In this document: in pieces, positions 1-8,725 of the stretch
Position numbering within the stretch: the stretch's first letter is position 1
Layout: every line of letters starts with the position of its first letter
Assembly (NCBI GenBank): GCA_000493965.1
Contig: AWNV01000025.1
Coordinates: 1-36,098 of the forward strand
Source of the DNA: Candidatus Aminicenans sakinawicola JGI OTU-1
GTDB lineage: Bacteria > Acidobacteriota > Aminicenantia > Aminicenantales > Aminicenantaceae
Reading direction: 5' to 3'
Length of the DNA: 36,098 nucleotides
Position numbers and translations under genes: made by a program
Notes under the pieces: generated by a model
The model's database searches: none
Seen by the model: the letters and a program-made list of their open reading frames with translations, nothing else
What the model was told of the DNA's origin: nothing

Positions 1-1
1 T

Positions 2-124
2 GGGAGAGAAAAATTACTGATGTTTTCCTGCAAGACCCGCGGATTCTGCCCCTCTTGTCATGCCAAGCGTCGTGAGGAATGGAGTGAGTGGATGATTCTC
101 TATTTCTTGCGGACTTCTTTTTGA
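2..124 (+). pseudogene. IS91-type transposase zinc-ribbon remnant (copy 1)
   Basis: The reading frame entering from the left edge gives a cysteine-rich stretch with FSCKTRGFCPSCHAKRREEW and then stops at TGA 122-124. This matches the N-terminal zinc-binding domain of IS91-family transposases, which is followed by a catalytic domain in intact elements. Here the frame instead runs into the dispersed repeat that starts near 94 and terminates. A second, near-identical remnant lies at 1226-1411. The two show the same fusion, so the deletion happened before the sequence was copied. The start lies outside the window. Confidence 0.6.
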
Positions 125-233
125 CAGTATATGTTTTTTCTATGTATTATTGTTGATGAAGCAGCTCAGAAGGTGAAAATTTGATGAAATTGAGGGGAGA
201 TTTTTATGAACAAAAGAAGAAATTTCTATCGTG
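94..233 (+). repeat. Dispersed repeat family A, copy 1
   Basis: About 140 bp, shared with copies at 1380, 5973, 9051, 15601 and 25298, all in the same orientation. It holds TTGACA at 121-126 and TATTAT at 145-150, an 18-bp spacing that looks like a sigma-70-type promoter. It belongs to the subtype whose end reads like ATGAACAAAA followed by TTTCTATCG. It lies about 105 bp before the outer-membrane protein gene at 339. Confidence 0.8.
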
Positions 234-338
234 TTTCGCGACCCTAGGTTGAAATATGATAATCTGTGGGTACTGGACCGCAAATGAATCGCTTATAAAA
301 AGTGAGAAGACAGCACAAATAAGACAAGGAGCAATAAA

Positions 339-942
339 ATGAAAAGGAGTATTATATTTATTGTAGTATTGTCTATTATCATTTTTTCCACCCAACAAAC
401 TGTTTCCGCTTCAATTGATGACATTGTAAAAAAGTTTCCCAAAGGGTCCCTATACATAGCCGGACTGATTGGAATTAATTCATATGCAGCCACTGATGAG
501 CCTTTCGATGCCATGCCTTTTCCCCTGGGTACCGGTTTTGAAGCTTATATTGCGGATAATATAGCTATAGGCAGCATGTTTATGTTTGATAAATGGAGTG
601 ACTACTTAGGAGTTTATGGAGGGAAATGGACTCTGCAGATATTCAAGCCGTCATTATATATCACCTATAATTTTAAAGAAGTGAAAGGGCTGAGCTTTTT
701 TGCCGGAGCCAACCTTGGTTATAATATTTTTTCTATCAGCAACGAATTGGGAAATGATTATGAAGGCGATCTGAAGAGTGGACCTTTTTTTGCGCCTTAC
801 ATAGGCACACATCTTTATTTCCGGGAGAATCTATCTGGTTTTTTTTAGCAGACTCTTTGTTACTTTAAAAATGAATTGGTCTGTGGTTGACGATTTTACC
901 AGTATATGCGGAACTGTAGGCATTACATACAGATTTAAATAA
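339..942 (+). pseudogene. Outer-membrane beta-barrel protein, frameshifted near its end
   Basis: An N-terminal signal peptide (about residues 1-25, ending near VSASID) is followed by alternating hydrophobic/aromatic strands typical of a small OmpW/OprF-like beta-barrel. The start ATG has AAGGAG seven bases upstream. The open frame stops at TAG 846-848, directly after a run of eight T (839-846). Removing one T makes the frame continue for about 31 residues and end in GITYRFK at 942, a typical beta-signal with aromatic residues near the C terminus. I therefore read this as one gene of about 200 residues interrupted by a one-base homopolymer change. The cause may be a sequencing error, phase variation or early decay. 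No specific function is recognisable. Confidence 0.7.
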
Positions 943-961
943 TAACTGGCGACCTTCTCCA

Positions 962-1228
962 CTACTCATAACTAAGACTTAGAACCGTATCAGATAGAGC
1001 GACCCGGACAGCGTGCCAGTTCACGATCAGCCCTGCGATCAAAAGAGACAAGAGAGCAGCGAGGACAAACATCCATAATCCTATATCGATACGGTAAGCG
1101 AAACCATCCAGCTTTTTTCTGGCTTAAATAAAAACGATCGGCCAGGATATGAGATTGGCAACAAACACCCATTTCAGGATATCCCGGGAGAAAAGGAAAA
1201 CAATATCGGATACTCCCGTTCCTAATAC
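962..1228 (-). pseudogene. FtsX-like ABC transporter permease, C-terminal remnant
   Basis: On the minus strand the codons from 1228 down to a TAG at 962-964 read as the tail of a MacB/FtsX-type permease. The stretch ILKWVFVANLISWPIVF precedes an in-frame TAA. After it come FAYRIDIGLWMFVLAALLSL and a terminal SLSYE. In this family the last transmembrane helices have this layout (an AYRI-type segment, a long helix, an end resembling LRYE), and the stop falls where a tyrosine is common. The fragment is cut at its upstream side close to 1226, just where the IS91-type remnant begins, so an insertion probably removed the rest. Confidence 0.6.
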
Positions 1229-1411
1229 TTCACAAATACCGGTTTCCTTCCTAAGTGTGGATTCGCGCGGATAAGGTGTTCTGATTGTGGGACAGAAAAA
1301 TTACTGATGTTTTCCTGCAAAACACGCGGTTTCTGTCCGTCTTGTCATGCCAAGAGACGTGAGGAATGGGGTGAGTGGATGATTCTCTATTTCTTGCGGA
1401 CTTCTTGTTGA
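1226..1411 (+). pseudogene. IS91-type transposase zinc-ribbon remnant (copy 2)
   Basis: The frame contains CGFARIRCSDCG, then FSCKTRGFCPSCHAKRREEW, and ends in a stop at 1409-1411. The paired CxxC-type clusters and the GFARIRC motif are characteristic of the N-terminal zinc-binding domain of IS91-family transposases. The catalytic domain is missing: after GEWM the frame enters dispersed repeat A. It is longer to the left than copy 1, so it defines more of the element. Confidence 0.65.
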
Positions 1412-1518
1412 CTGTATATGTTTGTTCTGTGTATTATTGCTGATGCAGCAGCTCAGAAGGTGGAAATTTGATGAAATTTAGAGAAAATCGTCATGAACAA
1501 AAAAAAATTCCTATCGTG
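1380..1518 (+). repeat. Dispersed repeat family A, copy 2
   Basis: Copy of the 135-140 bp family with TTGACT at 1408-1413 and TATTAT at 1432-1437, spacer 18 bp. It is the same subtype as copy 1 and, like it, is fused on the left to the IS91-type zinc-ribbon remnant. The GH116 gene starts about 280 bp downstream. Confidence 0.8.
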
Positions 1519-1668
1519 CAAATGCTGATTATCCTGAGGCCTGTAGGAATGAAATCGGGATTGAATTTTTAAAACATATACCTACCTCATGGATGGAAGG
1601 GTAAATGATTCTTTATATGTTCAATTGTCTAACCACGTTTCTTTGGAAAATATCACTTGATTAAATCG

Positions 1669-1684
1669 AATTAAACGTTTAATT
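1669..1684. promoter_or_regulatory. Perfect 16-bp palindrome, LacI-family-like operator
   Basis: AATTAAACGTTTAATT is fully self-complementary with the AAACGTTT core common in operators of LacI-family sugar repressors. It lies 113 bp before the start of the GH116 gene. A second inverted repeat, TTGAC (1710-1714) and GTCAA (1725-1729) with 10 bases between, follows. No LacI-type repressor gene is in the window, so the regulator is unknown. Confidence 0.4.
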
Positions 1685-1796
1685 TTTTATATTATTTGTC
1701 CAACGTATATTGACAATGATCACAGTCAAAGAATGTTTTTAGATGTTCATTTCGCCCTTGGAACTTGAATTCGCGAATCAAGAAAGGAGGATAACC

Positions 1797-4310
1797 ATGC
1801 TTAAATCAATTCATGTTTCCGTAATTTTAATCCTCACGGTTTTAGTCGTGATGACAAACTGTACGCGAACAACTGATCATGAAACGAAAAGAAATTATAA
1901 TGGCCCATATACTGGCCATTATCTGAATCGAGTCGCTTTTCCCATCGGCGGTATGGGTGCCGGCATGATTTGCCTGGAAGGTACGGGTGCCATCTCTCAT
2001 GTTTCATTGAGAAATCAACCCGATATCTTTAAAGAACCCTGTTCTTTTGCAGCCATAAGCATTAAAGGTGCTGATTATGGCGCCAAGGTTTTAGAGGGTC
2101 CCGTACCTGCTTGGAAAGTCTTTGGATCTCCGGGCACGGGCAATGGCGCCTCCGGCTCCAGTTATGGTTTGCCTCGATTCGAAAATGCAGAGTTTATTGC
2201 CAGGTTCCCATTCGGAACTGTTGTGCTCGCGGATGAGGATATTCCATTGGATATTAAAATTACAGGATGGAGCCCTTTTATCCCCGGAGAGGCTAACAAT
2301 TCCAGCCTGCCCGTGGGTTCTTTAGAGTACCATTTTAAAAATAATGCCAATACAACGATTGAGGCCGTTTTTTCATATAATACCAAAAACTTCATGGCCA
2401 TCGGTAGAGAAGGCAATACCATTAAATCCACTAAAAATGGTTTCATTCTCTGGCAGGATAGCAGTAAAGAGAATCCACACAACGCCGGTGGCTTTGCAGC
2501 CTTTTTGGACGATGATAACACTGTTGTCGACCACTGCTGGTTCAAGGGAGGATGGTGGGATGCTGTTACTTTGACATGGAAAAATATTAAAGAGGGTATT
2601 CTGCTGGACAATCCTCCAGTCGAAGGGCCATGTCCTGGTGCTTCTCTTTTTCTTCCTATCACTTTGAAGTCAGGTGAAGAAAAAATTGTTCGACTCATGT
2701 TTGCCTGGTATGTGCCGAAAACGAATCTGCGAACGGGTCAAGATCTTGAAACCGGAACTGCTTGTAGTTGTGAAAAATATCATTCACCCTGGTATGCCTC
2801 ACATTTTAAAAATATCAATGAAGTGGCCTATTATTGGCGGTTGAAATATCAAGAGTTATATGAGAAGACAAAATTATTCAGCGATGCTTTTTATGACACA
2901 TCCCTTCCCGATGAGGTTGTGGAAGCGGTTGCCGCCAATTTGACCATCTTGAAATCGCCCACTGTTCAACGACAGACCGATGGACGCCTATGGTGCTGGG
3001 AAGGCTGTTCTGATTCGCGGGGATGCTGTGCGGGTTCCTGTACCCATGTCTGGAATTATGCCCAGGCGATTCCTCATCTCTTTCCAGATCTGGAGAGGAC
3101 TTTGCGGGAAACAGAATTCTTTGTCAGTCAGGATGAAAGAGGTCATCAGGTATTTCGTACAGGATTTCCGATTCGCCCAGTCCAACATACTTTTCATGCC
3201 GCTTCGGACGGCCAGCTCGGCGGAATAATGAAAGTCTATCGCGAATGGCGTATTTCTGGTGATGACGATTGGTTAAAAAAGATGTGGCCAAAGGTGAAAC
3301 AGAGTCTCGCATACTGCATCAATACCTGGGATCCTCGGGGCAGAGGTGTCCTGGAAGAACCTCATCATAATACGTATGATATCGAGTATTGGGGGCCCGA
3401 TGGCCACTGTTCCAGTTTTTATTTAGGCGCCTTAACCGCAGCCATTAAAATGGGCGATGCGTTAAAAGACGATGTGACTCAGTATCGAGATCTCCTTACA
3501 AAAGGAATACAATTTTTCGAGACAGAGCTTTATGATGGAGAGTATTTCTACCAAAAAATTACGACAAAAGGGCTGAATGCGGAATTCAAACCTCTGGATG
3601 CTTCTTCAAATGGAAAAGGTTACAGTGATATTGTAGAGATGCTGAACAAGGAGGGTCCCAAATATCAGTATGGTACGGGATGTCTATCCGATGGCATACT
3701 GGGTTTATGGATGGCCCGTGTCTGTGGATTGGATGAGATTATTGATACTGAGAAAGTGAAAAGTAATTTGAATGCCATTCATAAATATAACCTTAAGTAT
3801 GACCTAACTGATCACAGTAACCCGCAAAGACCGGCCTTTGCAGTCGGGAAGGATGGCGGCCTTCTGCTCTGTACATGGCCTAAAGGGGGTGCGCTTTCCA
3901 TCCCATTTGTCTATAGCAATGAAGTATGGACCGGCATCGAATACCAGGTTGCTTCCCATCTCATGTTCGAGGGGATGGTATCGAAAGGGCTGGATATCGT
4001 GAGGGTATGCCGTGATCGATATGATGGAACCATTCGTAATCCCTTTAATGAATATGAATGCGGCCACTGGTATGCACGTGCACTGTCGAGTTATGGCTTG
4101 ATTCAGGGGCTTACTGGAGTCAGGTATGATGCGGTTGAAAAAACATTATATATTGATTCGAATGTAGGCAATAACTTCCGTTCATTCCTGGCAACCGCAA
4201 GTGGTTTTGGCACAGTTGGCTTGAAAAATGGGAAACCATTCATCGAAATGAAAATGGGAAATCTCGATGTGAAACATGTCATGGTTTCAGGTAAAGAAAT
4301 GAGCTTGTAA
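1797..4310 (+). CDS. Exported GH116-family glycoside hydrolase (beta-glucosidase/glucosylceramidase type)
   Basis: The protein of about 837 residues resembles the non-lysosomal glucosylceramidase/bile acid beta-glucosidase family GH116. An N-terminal segment near the start (YLNRVAFPIGGMGAGMICLE) matches the family's glycine-rich N-terminal domain. The (alpha/alpha)6 catalytic half holds GSCTHVWNYAQAIPHLFPDL and later HHNTYDIEYWGPDGHCSS, where the catalytic carboxylates of the family reside. I chose ATG 1797 because AAAGGAGG sits just upstream; an in-frame ATG at 1743 has no such site. The first residues form a hydrophobic signal sequence ending at NC, possibly a lipobox, though asparagine before the cysteine is not standard. 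The DUF2961/GH172 gene follows after 137 bp, so the two probably act on the same glycoconjugate outside the cytoplasm. The substrate cannot be told from sequence. Confidence 0.85.
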   Translation: MLKSIHVSVILILTVLVVMTNCTRTTDHETKRNYNGPYTGHYLNRVAFPIGGMGAGMICLEGTGAISHVSLRNQPDIFKEPCSFAAISIKGADYGAKVLEGPVPAWKVFGSPGTGNGASGSSYGLPRFENAEFIARFPFGTVVLADEDIPLDIKITGWSPFIPGEANNSSLPVGSLEYHFKNNANTTIEAVFSYNTKNFMAIGREGNTIKSTKNGFILWQDSSKENPHNAGGFAAFLDDDNTVVDHCWFKGGWWDAVTLTWKNIKEGILLDNPPVEGPCPGASLFLPITLKSGEEKIVRLMFAWYVPKTNLRTGQDLETGTACSCEKYHSPWYASHFKNINEVAYYWRLKYQELYEKTKLFSDAFYDTSLPDEVVEAVAANLTILKSPTVQRQTDGRLWCWEGCSDSRGCCAGSCTHVWNYAQAIPHLFPDLERTLRETEFFVSQDERGHQVFRTGFPIRPVQHTFHAASDGQLGGIMKVYREWRISGDDDWLKKMWPKVKQSLAYCINTWDPRGRGVLEEPHHNTYDIEYWGPDGHCSSFYLGALTAAIKMGDALKDDVTQYRDLLTKGIQFFETELYDGEYFYQKITTKGLNAEFKPLDASSNGKGYSDIVEMLNKEGPKYQYGTGCLSDGILGLWMARVCGLDEIIDTEKVKSNLNAIHKYNLKYDLTDHSNPQRPAFAVGKDGGLLLCTWPKGGALSIPFVYSNEVWTGIEYQVASHLMFEGMVSKGLDIVRVCRDRYDGTIRNPFNEYECGHWYARALSSYGLIQGLTGVRYDAVEKTLYIDSNVGNNFRSFLATASGFGTVGLKNGKPFIEMKMGNLDVKHVMVSGKEMSL

Positions 4311-4447
4311 GGCAATCAATTGAGGTATATATTTTTGGATTCTCAATACTCGTAGAAAGTGTTTCAAAAGACTTAGCTATACAACTATTATTTTCTGAGA
4401 TAGATCGAACATTACGACCAGAGTAATAACAAAAAGGAGGAAAATAA

Positions 4448-5596
4448 ATGAAAAGATTCATGCTTGTCATTGGTTCCATTCTCTCCTTGGTTTCCCTGGC
4501 GGCTATCTTTTATGCCGAGGATTCAAAGTTTAATGGGCTGTATGTAAACATGGGGAATTTAGCCCGATTATCCCATGCCAAAACACGTTCGATCAGCCCT
4601 GAAAATTTTACCGGAGAGAAGGGGAAAGGAGGAATGTCCATCGATGGTCCGGCGGCCAAGGCTGCCCGGGATTTGGGGCAAGGATGGAAGGTGTCGCCTT
4701 ATGTTAGAATTCAACCCGGACAGAAATTTGTTCTGGCAGAGATTGAAGGATCCGGCGCCATTCAACAGATCTGGATGACTCCCACGGATAACTGGCGGTA
4801 TTCTATCCTGCGGTTTTACTGGGATGGAGAAAAAGAGCCTTCGGTGGAAGTTCCGGTGGGTGATTTCTTCGCCTGCGGTTGGGGAAAATACGCACAGGTG
4901 AGTTCGCTGGCTGTGTGCGTCAATCCCGGGAGTGCGTTCAATTGTTATTGGCTCATGCCTTTCAGGAAAAGCTGTAAGATCACCATGGAGAACCTGGATG
5001 AGAAGAGAATGACTCTTTATTATCAGATAAACTATACTCTTACGGATGTGCCCGATGATGCAGCCTACTTCCATGCCCAGTTCCGGAGAACAAATCCTCT
5101 GCCTTATAAATCCGTCTATACAATCCTGGATGGCGTCAAAGGATGGGGCCATTACGTGGGAACCTATATGTGCTGGGGATCCAACAACACCGATTGGTGG
5201 GGAGAAGGCGAGATTAAATTTTACATCGACGGCGACAGTGATTTCCCTACTATGTGCGGAACAGGTACGGAGGACTATTTTTGCGGCTCTTATGGCTTTG
5301 AGGTAGACAATCAATACAGAGAATTCACGACTCCCTATGTGGGAATGCCTCAGGTTCTGAGGCCGGACGGATTTATGAATTCTCAACTCCGCTTTGGGTT
5401 GTACCGCTGGCACATCATGGATCCGGTCCGGTTTGAAAAAGATTTGAGAGTAACCATTCAAGCTTTAGGTTGGCGTTCAGGAGGCAGGTATTTGCCTCTG
5501 CAAGATGATATTTCTTCAGTTGCTTTCTGGTATCAGCAGGAACCTCATGCCCCCTTCCCTAAATTACCAGATAAGGATTATTTAGAAATAAGATGA
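4448..5596 (+). CDS. Exported DUF2961 (GH172-type) glycoside hydrolase
   Basis: A signal peptide (about residues 1-23, ending FYAED) precedes a DUF2961 domain covering nearly the whole 382-residue protein. Family marks visible are GSGAIQQIWMTP near residue 100, a tryptophan- and glycine-rich middle, and GTGTEDYFCGSYGF near residue 275, which holds the conserved acidic residue. DUF2961 proteins are now grouped with GH172, which includes difructose-dianhydride and fructo/arabinofuranoside-active enzymes. The start is supported by AAAGGAGG seven bases upstream. It lies 137 bp after the GH116 gene on the same strand and probably belongs to the same transcription unit. The family assignment is firm; the substrate is not known. 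Confidence 0.85.
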   Translation: MKRFMLVIGSILSLVSLAAIFYAEDSKFNGLYVNMGNLARLSHAKTRSISPENFTGEKGKGGMSIDGPAAKAARDLGQGWKVSPYVRIQPGQKFVLAEIEGSGAIQQIWMTPTDNWRYSILRFYWDGEKEPSVEVPVGDFFACGWGKYAQVSSLAVCVNPGSAFNCYWLMPFRKSCKITMENLDEKRMTLYYQINYTLTDVPDDAAYFHAQFRRTNPLPYKSVYTILDGVKGWGHYVGTYMCWGSNNTDWWGEGEIKFYIDGDSDFPTMCGTGTEDYFCGSYGFEVDNQYREFTTPYVGMPQVLRPDGFMNSQLRFGLYRWHIMDPVRFEKDLRVTIQALGWRSGGRYLPLQDDISSVAFWYQQEPHAPFPKLPDKDYLEIR

Positions 5597-5612
5597 GGCA
5601 ATTTGTAAAATA

Positions 5613-5768
5613 AAGGCAAATCTTTCCTATCGAGCTATAACCCGGGCCTGTTCTGTAAGCAAAGATACTGTAAGAGACTATCTGTGCAGGGCATCGTAAG
5701 TGGGTTTGAGCTGGCCTTTGCCAGAAGAGCTTTCTGAGGAGGCTCTGCAAATAATTGTTTTAGGTTAA
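5613..5768 (+). pseudogene. IS21-type transposase (IstA) N-terminal remnant
   Basis: The codons read KANLSYRAITRACSVSKDTV, a helix-turn-helix of the IstA type, then an in-frame TAA, then VGLSWPLPEELSEEALQIIV, the region that follows the HTH in IS21 transposases. The frame ends at TAA 5766-5768. No catalytic DDE domain and no IstB partner are present, so it is a dead fragment with one nonsense codon. Confidence 0.6.
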
Positions 5769-5972
5769 GCATAATTACTAATCTAATCTCTTTTCCTGTA
5801 AAGAGAAGTTGTCATTTTATCCTATGAAAGTAAACAGCAGTTTACATCTTCTAACTTCTGCCTAAAGCCTAGCTTAGCTGCTAACAGGGGAATACAAGGC
5901 AGCTAACCCTTTTGGCGTGTTTCTTGAATCACAATCCCTGCCATGGGCAGGGTATATCGTTAGAGACATCCG
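5769..5972. other. Gene-free stretch with a GC-rich hairpin
   Basis: No coding sequence is evident. A palindrome CCCTGCCATGGGCAGGG (7-bp arms) occurs near 5935-5951. It is not followed by a T run, so it is not an obvious terminator. Confidence 0.35.
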
Positions 5973-6127
5973 GAGAGGACGGTATTAAAATTCTCTATTT
6001 CTTGCGGACTTCTTGTTGACTGGATATGTTTGTTCTGTGTATTATTGTTGATGCAGCAGCTCAGAAGGTGGAAAATTGATGAAATTGAGTAGAAATCAAG
6101 CAACCCCAAAAAGCAAATTCCCATGTT
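5973..6127 (+). repeat. Dispersed repeat family A, copy 3
   Basis: TTGACT 6016-6021 and TATTAT 6040-6045, spacer 18 bp. The left end (GAGGACGGTATT) is shared with copy 4 only; the right end belongs to the subtype with CAACCCCAAAAA and ATGTTT. It ends about 30 bp before the OmpA-family gene, so its promoter-like core could drive that gene. Confidence 0.8.
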
Positions 6128-6157
6128 TCTGAAACTTTAATATTAGGAGGTTCTATT

Positions 6158-7378
6158 ATGAGTAGAAAATTAATTTTGGTATCACTTGCGATCGTTTGTC
6201 TATTTTTTCAATTTGGGTTTAAAACTGATGCAACTGCAACTGATCAGTCGCTTGTCTCTTTCTATTCCGGAGCATTACTTGTAGAGAAATCCCCAGAATA
6301 CAGCTCTAAATGGGGTAATATTTGGATTATGGACGAAAATCCGCGAACTGGCTGGTGTTGTCCTAGCGGTAAGATTTTGAATAATGTGTTAGTTATTGAA
6401 CTTGCTGAGAAAAGTGTGTTTGATCGTCTGGAGTTTGATACGGGCCATGTAGACAAAAAGGGGCGTGGCGCAAAGGACATTATTATTGAACTTTCGGATG
6501 ATGGTCCCACAGAAGGGTTTATGAAAATTGCGAGCGTGTCGCTTGTTGATCAGGAGGACAAACAGAGCTTTCCGGTGACAGTTGATAAATCTGGAAAGTG
6601 GCTTCGGCTGACTATCCAGAATAATCACGGTTCCAGCGAATATACAGAGCTCATGGACTTTCGTGCCTACGGAAAACAATTGACGAAGATGCCATTACCC
6701 GATGTTTCTGGGACCTATAAGACTAACTATAATGACTTTCATCTCCGACAGCAGGGAACATCAGTTACCGGATGTTATGAATACGATCAAGGCTTATTAA
6801 ACGGGGGCATTGAAGATCGTATCATGAAATTTACCTGGAGGGAACCAGGCCAGAAAGGTCCGGCCGTCATGATATTCACCTCCGATGGAGAAAAGTTTTT
6901 TGGTCTTTGGTGGTATGAAGGAAAGGAAGATTCACAAGGCGGAACATGGAACGGAACAAAAACATCTCAAGATGTTGGCGGCTGTTCTCATTGGGCAGGT
7001 GGGGTACAGGAACAAATAACCGAGGAGCTTTTAGAATTCGGGAGAGTAAGGCTTTACGGAATTAATTTTGATTATGATTCAGATATCATTCGGGATGAAT
7101 CAAAGCCGACTCTGGATAAAATCGTCGCCATGCTCAAGTCTGAACAGGCTATGCATTTGATTATTGAAGGACACACCGACTCAGACGGATCTACCGGCCA
7201 CAATCAAGTTCTTTCCCAGCAACGCGCGGAATCAGTTAAGTTATATGTAGTTTCCGCAGGTATTTCTTCCTCTCGACTTTTTACAAAAGGCTATGGTGAG
7301 TCCACACCAGTCGCGCCCAACACAACTGCTGCCTGGAAAGCCCAGAATCGGCGTGTGGAATTGGTGGTTAAAAAGTAA
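6158..7378 (+). CDS. OmpA-family protein with N-terminal F5/8-type-C-like domain
   Basis: A signal peptide (about residues 1-27) is followed by a region (about 35-170) that looks like a galactose-binding/discoidin beta-sandwich: WGNIWIMDENPRTGWCCPSG, LVIELAEKSVFDRLEFD and a terminal MDFRAYG. A tryptophan- and glycine-rich middle follows. The C-terminal OmpA peptidoglycan-binding domain (about residues 295-406) is clear from INFDYDSDIIRDESKPTLDK, IEGHTDSDGSTGHN and the final NRRVELVV. It probably tethers the envelope to peptidoglycan while displaying the N-terminal domain. TAGGAGG lies just before the ATG. Repeat A copy 3 directly precedes it. Confidence 0.8.
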   Translation: MSRKLILVSLAIVCLFFQFGFKTDATATDQSLVSFYSGALLVEKSPEYSSKWGNIWIMDENPRTGWCCPSGKILNNVLVIELAEKSVFDRLEFDTGHVDKKGRGAKDIIIELSDDGPTEGFMKIASVSLVDQEDKQSFPVTVDKSGKWLRLTIQNNHGSSEYTELMDFRAYGKQLTKMPLPDVSGTYKTNYNDFHLRQQGTSVTGCYEYDQGLLNGGIEDRIMKFTWREPGQKGPAVMIFTSDGEKFFGLWWYEGKEDSQGGTWNGTKTSQDVGGCSHWAGGVQEQITEELLEFGRVRLYGINFDYDSDIIRDESKPTLDKIVAMLKSEQAMHLIIEGHTDSDGSTGHNQVLSQQRAESVKLYVVSAGISSSRLFTKGYGESTPVAPNTTAAWKAQNRRVELVVKK

Positions 7379-7465
7379 AAAAATGCCGTTTATTGAAATA
7401 AAGCGTAAAGTCAGGCTAGATATTCCGATGTCTGCTTTAAGACAAAAATATTATCCAATATTCGA

Positions 7466-8725
7466 TCAATTGGAAAAATACCCAAGACGGTAGATGACTT
7501 TATAATCTTTGTTTTTCACTTTGATTTCGATCTTTTTAAATTTTCCGTCTCCCGCGTAATCCTTTGGAGAATAATAAACAAGGTAGTAATTCTCAGAAGC
7601 ATGCAAGGCATTTTTAAATAATACAACCGGATTGGAAGAACTCTCCGCATATCCTCCGGTGGCTCTGGCAATCTCTATAAGAATGTTAAACGTCTCCTGT
7701 GCATACTCTTCCATACGGAGCCCTGGAATTTGTGCCACAGGAGTTGAAACATGCAGGAAATGAACTGAAGTCGAAGTGTCTGAAAAAGCCTGAGTTATTT
7801 TCTTGACATCTAAATATGTTTCTCTCTTATTATAATCCAAAACACTTGTTAAACTCTGCACAACATAGGAATCTCTCTCAAAACTATTAATAAAATCAAC
7901 CAATAGTGTTGGATCAATCTGCGGGATAAGTTTTTTCTCATAAAAAATAAAAACATAATTTTGTCTATCCTGAGTTTTTAAATAGTTTGCAAAGTCTATT
8001 AACCTCAATTCATCTGCCTGGCGGTACGTTTGTAACCTGGACATGAGGCCCGCATATTCTACGAGCTTTTGACCTGCGTCTCTCAAATCAACATCCCCGG
8101 CATCTTGTTCCCCTGTAGCCTGTTGTATAAGCGATTTCATTTCATTACTTAATTGTTCGCAATCTCTCACTATATACCTGAATTCGGCACTCCCGGCCAA
8201 AGCGTCCGGTCTCAATAATCCTTTGATTTCTTCTAAAATATCTTGTTTTGATTTCACTTTTTTTGATTCATCTGTTAACCTGTATGTTTTCATGGGAGTG
8301 ATGATTATGAGATTATCGTCAGGCAAAAAGATCTCTTCCATAAAATACTTCATTGCTTCCTGAAGCCTGCGAGAATATTCATTAACCTCAAAGAAGAGAT
8401 AAAAGGTTCTCGAAGTTTGAGGTCTAAACTTTTTCTTTTCATCGCTTCTTTCCACACTTTTCTTTTTTATGAGGTAAACAGCTTCTATTTTCTGCTTGAT
8501 TCCCTCCTCAAAGAGTTCAAAATCCTTTATACTCAAATCGTTTATAAAGGTATTTCCTTTGTATACCCTGACAGGAACTTCCACGTTGATAACAAGAGAT
8601 TGTTCGATAAAGCTTTGCTGAGGAAAAGAGGCATAGCTGAAAATTGCTATACACATAAAGAGAAATATTTTCTTTATTCGGGGCCGAAAACTTTTAAAGC
8701 CACTATTGACTGTAAATAAATTCAT
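7466..8725 (-). CDS. Secreted VWFA-related domain protein
   Basis: The 419-residue protein has an N-terminal hydrophobic export signal (about residues 15-35) and then VNVEVPVRVYKGNTFINDLS with FELFEEGIKQKI, the opening of the VWFA-related domain found in large numbers in Acidobacteriota and Aminicenantes. A later NYVFIFYEKK and a C-terminal YYLVYYSPKDYAGDGKFKKI are also typical of that family. A coiled, charged insert lies in the middle (about 150-225). The metal-binding MIDAS motif is not convincing, as often in this family. The start has AGGAGC upstream. It converges with the OmpA-type gene, 87 bp apart. Function within the family is unknown; binding or surface display is likely. Confidence 0.75.
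   Translation of the reverse strand: MNLFTVNSGFKSFRPRIKKIFLFMCIAIFSYASFPQQSFIEQSLVINVEVPVRVYKGNTFINDLSIKDFELFEEGIKQKIEAVYLIKKKSVERSDEKKKFRPQTSRTFYLFFEVNEYSRRLQEAMKYFMEEIFLPDDNLIIITPMKTYRLTDESKKVKSKQDILEEIKGLLRPDALAGSAEFRYIVRDCEQLSNEMKSLIQQATGEQDAGDVDLRDAGQKLVEYAGLMSRLQTYRQADELRLIDFANYLKTQDRQNYVFIFYEKKLIPQIDPTLLVDFINSFERDSYVVQSLTSVLDYNKRETYLDVKKITQAFSDTSTSVHFLHVSTPVAQIPGLRMEEYAQETFNILIEIARATGGYAESSSNPVVLFKNALHASENYYLVYYSPKDYAGDGKFKKIEIKVKNKDYKVIYRLGYFSN

Noticed and set aside
990..1172. Minus-strand frame of 60 codons
   Set aside because: A different minus frame over the same bases gives a convincing FtsX-type permease tail, so this one is a shadow.
4568..5461. Long minus-strand frame of 297 codons opposite the DUF2961 gene
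   Set aside because: The plus-strand DUF2961 protein has a signal peptide and family motifs; the reverse frame has none.
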